Source: UBA967 sp044375555
Lineage (GTDB): Bacteria > Verrucomicrobiota > Verrucomicrobiia > Chthoniobacterales > Terrimicrobiaceae
Assembly: GCA_044375555.1 (NCBI GenBank)
Contig: JBILML010000032.1
Location: 1-31,132, forward strand
Length of the DNA stretch: 31,132 bases
Reading direction: 5' to 3'
Both the position numbers and the translations under genes were made by a program. A model generated the notes under the pieces. It saw only the letters and a list, made by a program, of their open reading frames with translations, did no database searches and was not told the origin of the DNA. Shown one piece after another: positions 15,379 to 23,439 of the stretch; the stretch's first letter is position 1, and every line of letters starts with the position of its first letter.

Positions 15379-16791
15379 TCAGGCTAGGCGATCGAGGAGC
15401 TTTTGGTGGATGCCGTCGAAGCCGCCGTTGCTGAAAACGATCACGACATCGCCGGATTTTGCGAGGGGCTTGAGGCGCTCAATGATCGAGTCGGCGGTGG
15501 GTTCATAGAAAGCCGGTTTGCCGGTGGCTGCAATGTCGGAGACGACTTGATCCGGCTTGAGGCGCTCGTTTTCGGGCAACTGGTCGAGGCGGGCGACTTG
15601 GGAAATAAAAACCCCGTCGGCCTCGGCGAAGGCTTTTGGCAGGTCGTTCTGAAACACGGCGCGTCGGGTGGTGTTCGACCTCGGTTCGAAAAGCGCCCAC
15701 AGACGGACGGGTCCGAATTTTTTGCGAAGCCCGGCGAGCGTTTCGCGGATGGCGGTCGGGTGGTGACCGAAGTCGTCGATGATCGTGATGCCGTTGACTG
15801 TGCCACGAACTTCTTGGCGGCGGCGGATGCCTTGGAAGGATGCCAGCGCGGCGCGGATTTTTTCGACTGGAACGCCGTAGTAGTGGGCTGCCGAAGCGGC
15901 CATGGCGGCGTTGCGGATATTGAAGTCACCGGAGAGCGGGATCGTGAATGTCTCGTTGAATAACTCGAAGCTGGACCCCGACGGGCTGTGCGTGGCGTTT
16001 CGAATCTGATTCGCACAGTTCTCCGAAAATCCGACCTCAACGATCGGGGCCGGGCAGTTTTTTGCGACATCGAGGCAGTTCGGGTCGTCGCCATTGATCA
16101 GGACCATGCCTTCGGAGGGGACGATGTTGAGAAGGCGGCGGAAGCTCGTTTTGATCTCGTCGAGGTCGCGGTAGATGTCGGCATGGTCGAACTCGATGTT
16201 GTTCACGATGACGAGTTCGGGGAGGTAGTGGACGAATTTCGAGCGTTTGTCGAAAAACGCCGTGTCGTATTCGTCGCCTTCGAGAATGAAATGCTTCGAG
16301 TCGCGGATGTTGGCGCCCTGGCCGAGGTTCGAGGGAATTCCACCGATCAAGTAGCCAGGTTCGAGTCCCGCCGATTCAAAAATCCACGCGAGGATCGAGG
16401 TGGTGGTTGTTTTTCCATGCGTTCCAGTGACGACGAGATTGTGGCGTCCGCGCAGAACGAAATGCTTCAGTGTTTCCGGCAGGGAGAGATAGAGGAGCTT
16501 GCGGTTCAGAACGGCCTCCACAGCCGGATTGCCGCGCGACATCGCGTTCCCGATCACGATCAAGTCGGCGGCCGGGATGTCGGAGGGATTGAAGCCTGGC
16601 GTGATTTTGACGCCCTTCGATTCGAGGAAAGTGGACATCGGCGGGTAGACATTTTCGTCCTGCCCGGTGACTTGAAATCCCTTGTCTTGCATGGCCGCGG
16701 CGACGGAGCCCATGGCGGTTCCGCAAATGCCGAGGAAGTGGATGTGGCGTGGTGTGGTGTTCAAAGTGTTTGGTCCAGTTTCAATAGACAT
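15379..16791 (-). CDS. mpl: UDP-N-acetylmuramate:L-Ala-gamma-D-Glu-meso-DAP ligase
   Basis: A 470-residue Mur ligase that attaches the recycled tripeptide to UDP-MurNAc, reusing peptidoglycan fragments in the cytoplasm. It begins with the dinucleotide-like HIHFLGICGTAMG (16-28), has the ATP loop GTHGKTTT (123-130), and the EGDEYDTAFFDKRSKF segment (171-186) that separates Mpl from MurC. The DDFGHHPTAIRETL and EPRSNT segments of the C-terminal domain are present. Its ATG lies inside the last codons of the upstream CysJ-like gene (11-base overlap), so translation is coupled. Its presence implies DAP-type peptidoglycan. Length is standard for the family. Confidence 0.95.
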   Translation of the reverse strand: MSIETGPNTLNTTPRHIHFLGICGTAMGSVAAAMQDKGFQVTGQDENVYPPMSTFLESKGVKITPGFNPSDIPAADLIVIGNAMSRGNPAVEAVLNRKLLYLSLPETLKHFVLRGRHNLVVTGTHGKTTTTSILAWIFESAGLEPGYLIGGIPSNLGQGANIRDSKHFILEGDEYDTAFFDKRSKFVHYLPELVIVNNIEFDHADIYRDLDEIKTSFRRLLNIVPSEGMVLINGDDPNCLDVAKNCPAPIVEVGFSENCANQIRNATHSPSGSSFELFNETFTIPLSGDFNIRNAAMAASAAHYYGVPVEKIRAALASFQGIRRRQEVRGTVNGITIIDDFGHHPTAIRETLAGLRKKFGPVRLWALFEPRSNTTRRAVFQNDLPKAFAEADGVFISQVARLDQLPENERLKPDQVVSDIAATGKPAFYEPTADSIIERLKPLAKSGDVVIVFSNGGFDGIHQKLLDRLA

Positions 16792-17926
16792 CCTTGCGGT
16801 AGCGTTTCTCTTTTTTCAGAGCCTCGACATAGTCCTTGGCCTGCTCCGGGCTTTTGCCGCCGTGTTTTTCGACAATCGCGTGGAGGGCGGAATCGACATC
16901 CTTCGCCATCCGCTTCGCATCTCCGCAGACATAGAAATACGCACCGCTCTCGAGCCACTCGAAAAGCTCGGCGCCGTTCTCGTGCATGCGGTGCTGGACA
17001 TAGATTTTGTGCTCTTGGTCGCGGGAAAACGCCGTGTCGAGTTTGTGAAGCGATCCATCAGCCAGCGCCGCCTCCAATTCCTCGCGGTAGAGAAAATCCG
17101 TGGCCTCGCGCTGGTCGCCGAAGAAAAGCCAATTCCTCCCCTTTGCGCCCGTTGCTTTTCGCTCCTGCAAAAACGCACGGAACGGCGCAATGCCCGTTCC
17201 AGGCCCGACCATGATCATCGGCGTGTCGGGATTTTCCGGCATCCGAAAATGTTTTGCCGTGTGGACAAATACCGGCGCTGATCCGTTCGTGCGTTCGGTC
17301 AGGTAAGTCGAGCAGACCCCCTCGCGCTGGCGGGGGCTGTTGTCCACCGAGTAGCGCACGACAGCGATCGTGAGGTGCACCGATTCGCCGACGGCTTTCT
17401 GCGAGGAGGCGATGGAATAGAGGCGCGGCTGGAGTTTGCGGAGGACTTTGACGAATTCGGCGGGCGTGAATTTCGCAGCGGGAAATTGCTGAAGCACATC
17501 CAGCACATCCAGACCCCACAGGAAATTCTCGAGAGCGGCTTTTTCCTCGGGGAGCAGGAATTCATTCAAATAAGCAGCGGCAGGATCCAAGGTGGCCACG
17601 GCTTGCAGGAGTTGCTTCGAGGGCTCGGTGAGAATGTAGCTTTTCGACAACGCCTCGCGGATCGGCATCTCCACAGCATCCGCGCTCGGCACCACTTCGT
17701 CGCCGGTGAATCCCAACTCGCGAAGCACGAGCTCGACCAGTTCGGAATTGTTCGAAGGAAACACCCCAAGTGAATCGCCCACTTCGTAGTGCAGCCCTGA
17801 ACCGGCGAGCGAGAGTTCAAAGTGGCGCGTCTCTTTTTGGGAGCCTTCGCCTGTGAGTTTGCGGTTCACTGCCAGCGCCGCCCGGAAAGGGTTTTTGCGC
17901 GAGTGAACGGAATCCGTCGATGACAT
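16781..17926 (-). CDS. Short CysJ-like flavoprotein reductase (FAD/NADPH domains only)
   Basis: A 381-residue diflavin-reductase-type protein with an FAD-binding domain and an NADP-binding domain but no N-terminal flavodoxin (FMN) domain. Motifs are RLYSIASS (from 168), GVCSTYL (from 203), the NADPH loop GPGTGIAPFRAFLQER (from 241) and YVCGDAKRMAKDV (from 333). The C-terminus KRYRKDVY is that of sulfite reductase alpha subunit CysJ. It could pass electrons from NADPH to a sulfite reductase or another acceptor through a separate flavodoxin or ferredoxin. No cysI or other sulfur gene is adjacent. The ATG at 17926 is preferred over one at 17977, since homologues begin near this point. It overlaps mpl by 11 bases. 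Confidence 0.87.
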   Translation of the reverse strand: MSSTDSVHSRKNPFRAALAVNRKLTGEGSQKETRHFELSLAGSGLHYEVGDSLGVFPSNNSELVELVLRELGFTGDEVVPSADAVEMPIREALSKSYILTEPSKQLLQAVATLDPAAAYLNEFLLPEEKAALENFLWGLDVLDVLQQFPAAKFTPAEFVKVLRKLQPRLYSIASSQKAVGESVHLTIAVVRYSVDNSPRQREGVCSTYLTERTNGSAPVFVHTAKHFRMPENPDTPMIMVGPGTGIAPFRAFLQERKATGAKGRNWLFFGDQREATDFLYREELEAALADGSLHKLDTAFSRDQEHKIYVQHRMHENGAELFEWLESGAYFYVCGDAKRMAKDVDSALHAIVEKHGGKSPEQAKDYVEALKKEKRYRKDVY

Positions 17927-18138
17927 AGGGCGGCAAGTAAAGAAAGGAACCACCCTTCGCGCAAGCGCCATCGCCACGCCCGAACGAGCGCCAGACTTTC
18001 TCAGAAAAAGACTCCCGCCCTGAAAACTTGGGGGCCTTTTTTTATTTCACGCAATGGCCAGTTTGCGTTTGATAAAAAAGTTCGCGACCCTTGTCGGTCG
18101 ACGTTCGTATCGAAAAGCTCCAATCCTTTTAAAAAACC

Positions 18139-20319
18139 ATGTCCACCGAATCCAAGTGCCCCTTCAACCACGGTCAACTCACAGGCTCCGGCCCCACCAA
18201 CCGCGATTGGTGGCCGAACCAACTCGACCTTCGCATCCTGCACCAGCACACCGCCGAGTCGAATCCGATGGGGGAGGATTTCGATTACGCGAAGGAGTTC
18301 CAGACGCTCGAACTCGCTGCGGTGAAGAAGGACCTCGCCGCGCTCATGACCGATTCGCAGGATTGGTGGCCCGCCGATTTCGGCCACTACGGCCCGCTCT
18401 TCATTCGCATGGCCTGGCACAGCGCCGGCACTTACCGCACAGGCGACGGACGCGGCGGCGGAGGGAATGGCAGCCAACGCTTCGCCCCCCTCAACAGCTG
18501 GCCCGATAACGGCAACCTCGACAAGGCCCGCCGCCTCCTCTGGCCGATTAAACAAAAATACGGACGCAAACTTTCCTGGGCCGATCTCATGATCCTCGCC
18601 GGCAATGTCGCGCTCGAGACGATGGGTTTCAAAACCTTCGGGTTCGCCGGCGGCCGCGCTGACATCTGGGAGCCCGAGGAAGACATCTACTGGGGCTCCG
18701 AGGGCAAATGGCTCGAGGACAAGCGCTATTCCGGTGATCGTGAACTGGAAAACCCGCTCGCCGCCGTGCAGATGGGCCTCATTTATGTGAATCCCGAGGG
18801 TCCGAATGGAAATCCCGACCCCGTGGCGGCGGCGCGCGACATCCGCGAGACCTTCGCCCGCATGGCCATGAACGACGAGGAAACCGTCGCGCTCATTGCC
18901 GGGGGTCACACTTTCGGCAAATGCCACGGCGCCGGTGATGCGAAAAATGTCGGCCCCGAGCCAGAAGCCGCCCCGATCGAGGAGCAGGGCTTCGGTTGGA
19001 AGAACGCCTACAAATCCGGCAAAGGCGCCGACGCCATCACGAGCGGACTCGAGGTGACTTGGTCCCAGACTCCGACCCAGTGGAGCAATTACTATTTCGA
19101 GAACCTCTTCAAATACGATTGGGAACTCACCAAAAGCCCCGCAGGTGCGAACCAGTGGGTCGCCAAAGGCGCCGAGGCCGTCATCCCTGACGCCGCCGAT
19201 TCCTCCAAGAGCCACCTGCCCACGATGCTCACCACCGACCTTTCGCTGCGATTCGATCCAGCCTACGAGAAAATCTCGCGCCGCTTCTTGGAAAACCCCG
19301 AGCAGTTCGCCGATGCCTTCGCCCGCGCATGGTTCAAGCTCACCCACCGCGACATGGGCCCCCGTTCCCGCTACCTCGGGGCGGATGTTCCCGCTGAGGA
19401 ATTGATCTGGCAGGACTCGATCCCCGCCGTCGACCACCCACTCGTGAACGAAGCCGACCTCGCCGCCCTCAATGCAAAAATCCTCGCGTCCGGCCTCAGT
19501 GTTTCGGAACTCGTCTCCACCGCCTGGGCCTCGGCGTCCACCTTCCGAGGCTCCGACAAGCGCGGTGGCGCGAACGGCGCCCGCATCCGCCTCGCTCCCC
19601 AGAAATTCTGGGCCGCCAACGAACCCGCCCAACTCTCGAAAGTCCTCTCCGCCCTTGAGACCATCCGCGCCGAGTTCAACGCCGCCCAATCGAACGGCAA
19701 AAAAATCTCCCTCGCGGACCTCATCGTCCTCGCCGGCGGAGCGGGAATCGAACAAGCCGCGAAAAACGCCGGCCACACGCTCACCGTGCCATTCACGCCC
19801 GGCCGCATGGACGCCGCGCAGGAACATACCGATGTGGATTCCTTCTCGGTGCTCGAACCCGTGGCTGACGGCTTCCGCAATTTCCAGAAGAGGAAATTTT
19901 CCGTCCCGGCAGAGAAATTGCTCGTCGACAAAGCCCAGCTCCTCACCCTCACCGCGCCCGAGATGACCGTTCTGGTCGGCGGCCTGCGCGTGCTGGGAGC
20001 CAATGTCGGCCAGTCCCGCGATGGCGTCTTCACCCAGCGCCCCGGTGCGCTGACGAATGACTTTTTCGTCCATCTCCTCGACATGGCCACCGAGTGGAAA
20101 CCCGTTTCTGGAGACGAAGGCCACTACGAAGGCCGCGACCGCAAAACCGGCGAAGTCAAATGGACCGGCACCCGTTGCGACCTTGTTTTCGGCTCGAACT
20201 CGATCCTCCGCAGCCTCGCCGAGGTCTACGCGAGTTCCGATTCGGTCAAAAAATTCCACCAAGACTTCGTCGCCGCCTGGACGAAAGTCATGAACCTCGA
20301 CCGCTTCGACCTCGCGTAA
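18139..20319 (+). CDS. katG: Catalase-peroxidase
   Basis: A 726-residue bifunctional haem enzyme that removes hydrogen peroxide. The distal triad is R90, W93 and H94 in IRMAWHSAGTYR. The Met-Tyr-Trp adduct residues are all in place (W93, Y215 in GLIYVNPEGPNG, M241), and the proximal haem ligand is H256 in AGGHTFGKCHGA. The second, haem-free domain fills the C-terminal half. Length matches the KatG family. The 212-base gap upstream, divergent from the CysJ-like gene, is the longest in the window; it has an AT-rich stretch at 18064-18080 but no PerR, Fur or OxyR site that I can identify. The gene stands alone, the usual arrangement for katG. Confidence 0.98.
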   Translation: MSTESKCPFNHGQLTGSGPTNRDWWPNQLDLRILHQHTAESNPMGEDFDYAKEFQTLELAAVKKDLAALMTDSQDWWPADFGHYGPLFIRMAWHSAGTYRTGDGRGGGGNGSQRFAPLNSWPDNGNLDKARRLLWPIKQKYGRKLSWADLMILAGNVALETMGFKTFGFAGGRADIWEPEEDIYWGSEGKWLEDKRYSGDRELENPLAAVQMGLIYVNPEGPNGNPDPVAAARDIRETFARMAMNDEETVALIAGGHTFGKCHGAGDAKNVGPEPEAAPIEEQGFGWKNAYKSGKGADAITSGLEVTWSQTPTQWSNYYFENLFKYDWELTKSPAGANQWVAKGAEAVIPDAADSSKSHLPTMLTTDLSLRFDPAYEKISRRFLENPEQFADAFARAWFKLTHRDMGPRSRYLGADVPAEELIWQDSIPAVDHPLVNEADLAALNAKILASGLSVSELVSTAWASASTFRGSDKRGGANGARIRLAPQKFWAANEPAQLSKVLSALETIRAEFNAAQSNGKKISLADLIVLAGGAGIEQAAKNAGHTLTVPFTPGRMDAAQEHTDVDSFSVLEPVADGFRNFQKRKFSVPAEKLLVDKAQLLTLTAPEMTVLVGGLRVLGANVGQSRDGVFTQRPGALTNDFFVHLLDMATEWKPVSGDEGHYEGRDRKTGEVKWTGTRCDLVFGSNSILRSLAEVYASSDSVKKFHQDFVAAWTKVMNLDRFDLA

Positions 20320-20351
20320 AAAGACGCCGCGCTAAGCGCCATTCGGGAGAG

Positions 20352-20357
20352 TTGACT
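20352..20357 (+). promoter_or_regulatory. Candidate -35 box of the RES toxin-antitoxin operon
   Basis: TTGACT matches the -35 consensus at five of six positions and lies 37 bases before the antitoxin ATG. Possible -10 hexamers fall inside the palindrome (TATTTA at 20374, TATAGT at 20378, with 16- or 20-base spacers). Such a promoter would begin transcription at or next to the ATG. Confidence 0.4.
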
Positions 20358-20361
20358 CTGG

Positions 20362-20393
20362 CCCATATGAGACTATTTATAGTCTCATATGGG
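20362..20393. promoter_or_regulatory. 32-bp palindrome over promoter and start codon, probable operator
   Basis: Perfect 14-base inverted arms, CCCATATGAGACTA and TAGTCTCATATGGG, flank the 4-base centre TTTA. The right arm contains the ATG of the antitoxin gene (20389), and the centre overlaps the possible -10 region. This is the expected place for an operator bound by the DNA-binding antitoxin or toxin-antitoxin complex, giving autoregulation (inference from the family). As RNA the arms could also form a hairpin that hides the start codon. Confidence 0.7.
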
Positions 20394-20880
20394 AACACTC
20401 TTATCGAAACGTAAGGTCGCCAATCGGGCTGAAGCTGGAACCACCGGCGAGGGAGTCGTCAGGTTTTGTGTCCAAGGATCCGCTCCTGCCACCAAGTCTG
20501 GCCGGTTTACCCCCGCCAAACTTGTCGAGGCGCTTCAAGTCGGGCTTCCTTTTCGGGAGTTGCTTGAACTTCAAACCCGCCTCGCCGTGCCGGCGGACAA
20601 ATTGGCTCCCATGTTGGGGATTTCGAAGGCCACATTTCACCGGCGCAAGGGCGGAGCCGCAAAACTCCCCCCCGCCGTTTCCGATCGCGTGGTTCGTTAT
20701 GCCAGGCTTCTCGGGCAGGCCATTCAGGTCTTCGGCGATCTGGACTCCGCCAAGCAATGGTTGGGTGCTCCCCAGTTTGGGCTCGGTGGTGCCGTTCCGT
20801 TGGACTTTGCGCGAAGCGAGGTCGGAGCCCGCGAGGTCGAAAACTTGCTCGGTCGCATCGAATACGGTGTCTATTCGTGA
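20389..20880 (+). CDS. Xre/MbcA/ParS-family antitoxin of a RES toxin
   Basis: A 163-residue antitoxin. Residues about 60-95 form an Xre-like DNA-binding region (LAVPADKLAPMLGISKATFHRR). Residues about 106-163 are the MbcA/ParS toxin-binding domain (DUF2384), with WLGAPQFGLGGAVPLDFARS and the closing EVENLLGRIEYGVYS wording. It neutralises the RES toxin encoded immediately after it and should repress its own promoter. The first about 35 residues look disordered. The ATG lies within a perfect inverted repeat and has no Shine-Dalgarno sequence before it. Its stop overlaps the toxin GTG as GTGA, the typical antitoxin-first order. Confidence 0.92.
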   Translation: MGTLLSKRKVANRAEAGTTGEGVVRFCVQGSAPATKSGRFTPAKLVEALQVGLPFRELLELQTRLAVPADKLAPMLGISKATFHRRKGGAAKLPPAVSDRVVRYARLLGQAIQVFGDLDSAKQWLGAPQFGLGGAVPLDFARSEVGAREVENLLGRIEYGVYS

Positions 20881-21335
20881 AGAGGCGAGCTTGGCGGATT
20901 CTGAGGGATAGGCATGCGGCCTCTGCCTTTGATGGCGAGGGGGCCAGACTTTTTGGAGGTCGATGGAACTCGCCCGGAACCCCTGTCGTTTATGCCAGCG
21001 GCACGATGGCTCTGGCTGCACTCGAGACCCTGGTCCATCTCAATCCTCCCCTGCGATTCCGGTGTGTCTCTATCGAGGTGGCATTCGATGACGCGTTGGT
21101 TGAAGCGATGAACCCATCAACACTGCCTTCCGATTGGAGCGAGGAACCGCCCCCGCCATCCTCTCAAGCCATCGGCGATCTCTGGGTGAGGAAAGCTCGC
21201 TCTGCCGTGCTGGAAATCCCGAGCGTTATCATCCCCTCGGAGACAAACTATCTCATCAACCCCAAGCATCCCGACTTCCGCAAAATCCACATCGGCAAGC
21301 CGGTTCCTTTTGCCTTCGATTCGAGGTTGATTTGA
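20877..21335 (+). CDS. RES-domain toxin
   Basis: A 152-residue RES-family toxin. Members of this family studied so far degrade or modify NAD+ and stop growth. The conserved pattern is present: Arg in GARLFGGRWN (R24, R29), Tyr in VVYASG (Y39), Glu in AALETLVHL (E50) and a late SETNYLINPKHPDF segment with the conserved Ser and Asn-Pro. It begins with GTG at 20877 overlapping the antitoxin stop by 4 bases, so translation is coupled and the toxin is likely made at a lower rate. The length is normal and no lesion is seen, so the pair appears intact. Confidence 0.92.
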   Translation: MKRRAWRILRDRHAASAFDGEGARLFGGRWNSPGTPVVYASGTMALAALETLVHLNPPLRFRCVSIEVAFDDALVEAMNPSTLPSDWSEEPPPPSSQAIGDLWVRKARSAVLEIPSVIIPSETNYLINPKHPDFRKIHIGKPVPFAFDSRLI

Positions 21336-21388
21336 GGGCATGGATTCTTCCCGCGACAAGTTCGCGAGGATCGGGGTAGGCTACGGCC

Positions 21389-21799
21389 ATGGTTGAAATA
21401 TCGATCAAATATCTGGGCGACCTCCGGTGTGAGGCGCGGCATGAGTCTTCGGGCACGGTGATCACGACCGATGCGCCGGTGGATAATGAGGGGCGCGGGG
21501 AGTCGTTCTCGCCGACCGATCTGGCGGCGACCTCGCTCGGTGCGTGCATGCTCACGATCATGGGAATCGCCGCTCGCAAGCAGGGGGTCGATCTCGGCGA
21601 CACGCAGGTGAAAGTGCTCAAAGAAATGACGCCGAAACCGCCGCGCCGGATCGCGAAGTTGACGGTGGTTTTCACCATTCCGCTACCTGCTTCTCACGAT
21701 AAGCGGGCGATGCTCGAGGAGGCGGCGAGAAATTGTCCAGTCCACTTGAGCCTCGATCCCGGCGTGGAGCAGGAAATGCGGTTCGACTGGGTCGGCTGA
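21389..21799 (+). CDS. OsmC/Ohr-family peroxide-reducing protein
   Basis: A 136-residue OsmC-family protein. It has the two redox cysteines, C53 in LGACMLTIMGIAA and C116 in NCPVHLSL, and the family segments SFSPTDLAATSLGAC and VFTIPLPAS. OsmC and Ohr proteins reduce organic hydroperoxides with thiols from lipoylated proteins or similar donors in the cytoplasm. The wording is closer to the general OsmC/YhfA group than to Ohr, so the substrate is uncertain. It follows the RES toxin by 53 bases in the same direction but is probably unrelated to it. It converges on the PgpH-like gene with only 6 bases between stops. Confidence 0.9.
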   Translation: MVEISIKYLGDLRCEARHESSGTVITTDAPVDNEGRGESFSPTDLAATSLGACMLTIMGIAARKQGVDLGDTQVKVLKEMTPKPPRRIAKLTVVFTIPLPASHDKRAMLEEAARNCPVHLSLDPGVEQEMRFDWVG

Positions 21800-21805
21800 G
21801 CCCGC

Positions 21806-23392
21806 TCAGGCAGCGGATTTTTGCTCGCGTTTTTCGGGGGTGGGGGCCTCGCGGTCGTCGCGCTTGGGGTAGGCCACGCGGGCGTGGAGCATGTTGACGA
21901 GTGAGAAACGGAAGCTCTCGGCGATGCGCCACACTTCGGCGATGGTCAACGGGGCTTCGTCGAGTTGGCCGGAGGCGAGGCGTTCGCGCAGGATCGAGCG
22001 GACGAGATCGTCGATGCGCTGCGGGGTGGGTCGGTCAAGGCTGCGGGAGGCACTTTCGATCGAGTCGGCGAGGGAGACGATGGCGGCTTCGCGGGTTTGC
22101 GGTCGCGGGCCGGGGTAGCGGAAACTATCTTCACTGACCTCGGGGATGTCGTCCTCGCGAAGGTTCATGATTTTTCCGCCGAGGCGGGCGTCCTCCTGTT
22201 GCTGGAGCGCGCGCTGGTAGAAATACGAAACGATCGAGGTGCCATGGTGCTGACGGATGATGTCGATGATTTCGTCGTTCAGCTTGTGCTTCAGGGCGAG
22301 GTCCACACCTTCCTTCACATGGGCGATGATGATGAGGGCGCTCATGGTCGGTGTGAGGTCGTCGTGGGGATTTTCGCCTTGGTGGGTGTTCTCGGTGAAA
22401 TACTGGGGCTTCACGAGCTTGCCGATGTCGTGGAAATACGAAGCGACGCGGCAGATGGTCGGGTTCGCGCCGACAGCTTCGGCGGCGGCTTCGGCGAGGT
22501 TGGCGACGGCCAGGCTGTGGTGGTAGGTGCCGGGGGCTTCCATGCTCAGGCGCTTGAGCACGGGGTGGTTGAGGTCGGTCATCTCGAGCCAGGAAATGTC
22601 GGTCGTGATTTTGAAAAGATGCTCGATGATCGGCAGGATGCCGCTGACGACGACGGCCGTGGCGATGCCGGTGGCGAAGGCGGCGAGACTTTGCCAGCCG
22701 ACCATGGCCCAGTCGGTTTGCGCGGGGAGTTCCCAAATGATCGGGCCGATCTGGCCGAAGGTGGCGGCGAGCACCCATGTGGCGAGGCCGACATAGACGC
22801 CGGCGCGGACGAGGCGGCTGCGGCGGCGGACTTGCAGGGTCACAAACACGGCGATGAACCCGGTGATCAACGAGATGACGAGAAAAACGGGATCGATGCG
22901 TCCGATCAAAAGTGATCCCCAGAGGCTCGAAAAAACCGCTGCGTAGAGGCCATGGTTCCGACCGAGAAGCACGGAGAGAACCAGCGGCGCGAAGGCGTAG
23001 GGGATGAGCAGCGGGGCGAGTTGGAGGTCAAGCGCGCCACTGGCGGCTTGCGACAAAATAATTTTGATGACAAAGAGTTGCGTCAGGAGAATGCCAAAAA
23101 CCACACCCAGCCGCGAGTTCGTGAGCATCGTTTGCGGGTGGTTGATCCACAACTGCGCCACGGCGGTAACGAAAATCAGGAGGCAGAGGAGGAATTTCTT
23201 CGCGGGTTCCTCTTGGATGCCGGTGAAAATCAACGCTGCCAAGCCCAGGACAAACGCGGCGAGGATGATCGCGCGCATCGGCCAACCCGTTTCCAGCGCT
23301 TCGAAAAATTCGCTTTCCTCAATCGTGCGGCGACGCTTGCCACAATCGCGGCCCTGATCGATCAGGCGCCAGCGCTTAAAAAATCCGAACAT
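21806..23392 (-). CDS. PgpH-like 7TM-HD phosphohydrolase without extracellular domain
   Basis: A 528-residue membrane HD-domain protein. About eight hydrophobic segments lie between residues 40 and 258, followed by an HD-hydrolase domain (about 285-460) with GTYHHSLAVANLAEAAA, the metal pair H321-D322 in YFHDIGKLVKPQYF, HVKEGVDLALKH and RQHHGTSIVSYFYQ. This wording is that of PgpH, which hydrolyses c-di-AMP. The tail is charged. Canonical PgpH (about 700 residues) has a large 7TMR-HDED extracellular domain after the first helix; here only about six residues separate the first and second helices, so that domain is absent. It follows phoH by 47 bases, the conserved PhoH-7TMHD order. YbeY, often next, is not adjacent. 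Confidence 0.88.
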   Translation of the reverse strand: MFGFFKRWRLIDQGRDCGKRRRTIEESEFFEALETGWPMRAIILAAFVLGLAALIFTGIQEEPAKKFLLCLLIFVTAVAQLWINHPQTMLTNSRLGVVFGILLTQLFVIKIILSQAASGALDLQLAPLLIPYAFAPLVLSVLLGRNHGLYAAVFSSLWGSLLIGRIDPVFLVISLITGFIAVFVTLQVRRRSRLVRAGVYVGLATWVLAATFGQIGPIIWELPAQTDWAMVGWQSLAAFATGIATAVVVSGILPIIEHLFKITTDISWLEMTDLNHPVLKRLSMEAPGTYHHSLAVANLAEAAAEAVGANPTICRVASYFHDIGKLVKPQYFTENTHQGENPHDDLTPTMSALIIIAHVKEGVDLALKHKLNDEIIDIIRQHHGTSIVSYFYQRALQQQEDARLGGKIMNLREDDIPEVSEDSFRYPGPRPQTREAAIVSLADSIESASRSLDRPTPQRIDDLVRSILRERLASGQLDEAPLTIAEVWRIAESFRFSLVNMLHARVAYPKRDDREAPTPEKREQKSAA

Positions 23393-23439
23393 GTTAAGAA
23401 TTATTCAAATGGCCAAAGGCGGGAGGTTCAAGAAGGATT

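Noticed and set aside
18014..18044. GC-rich stem followed by seven T residues on the plus strand upstream of katG
   Set aside because: The stem is only four to five pairs, and no plus-strand gene ends within 2.6 kb upstream, so there is nothing for it to terminate.
18001..20262. 753-codon open frame on the minus strand opposite katG
   Set aside because: It is the shadow of strong third-position GC bias in katG. Its translation is Gly/Glu/Val-rich without any domain, and katG itself is complete with all active-site residues.
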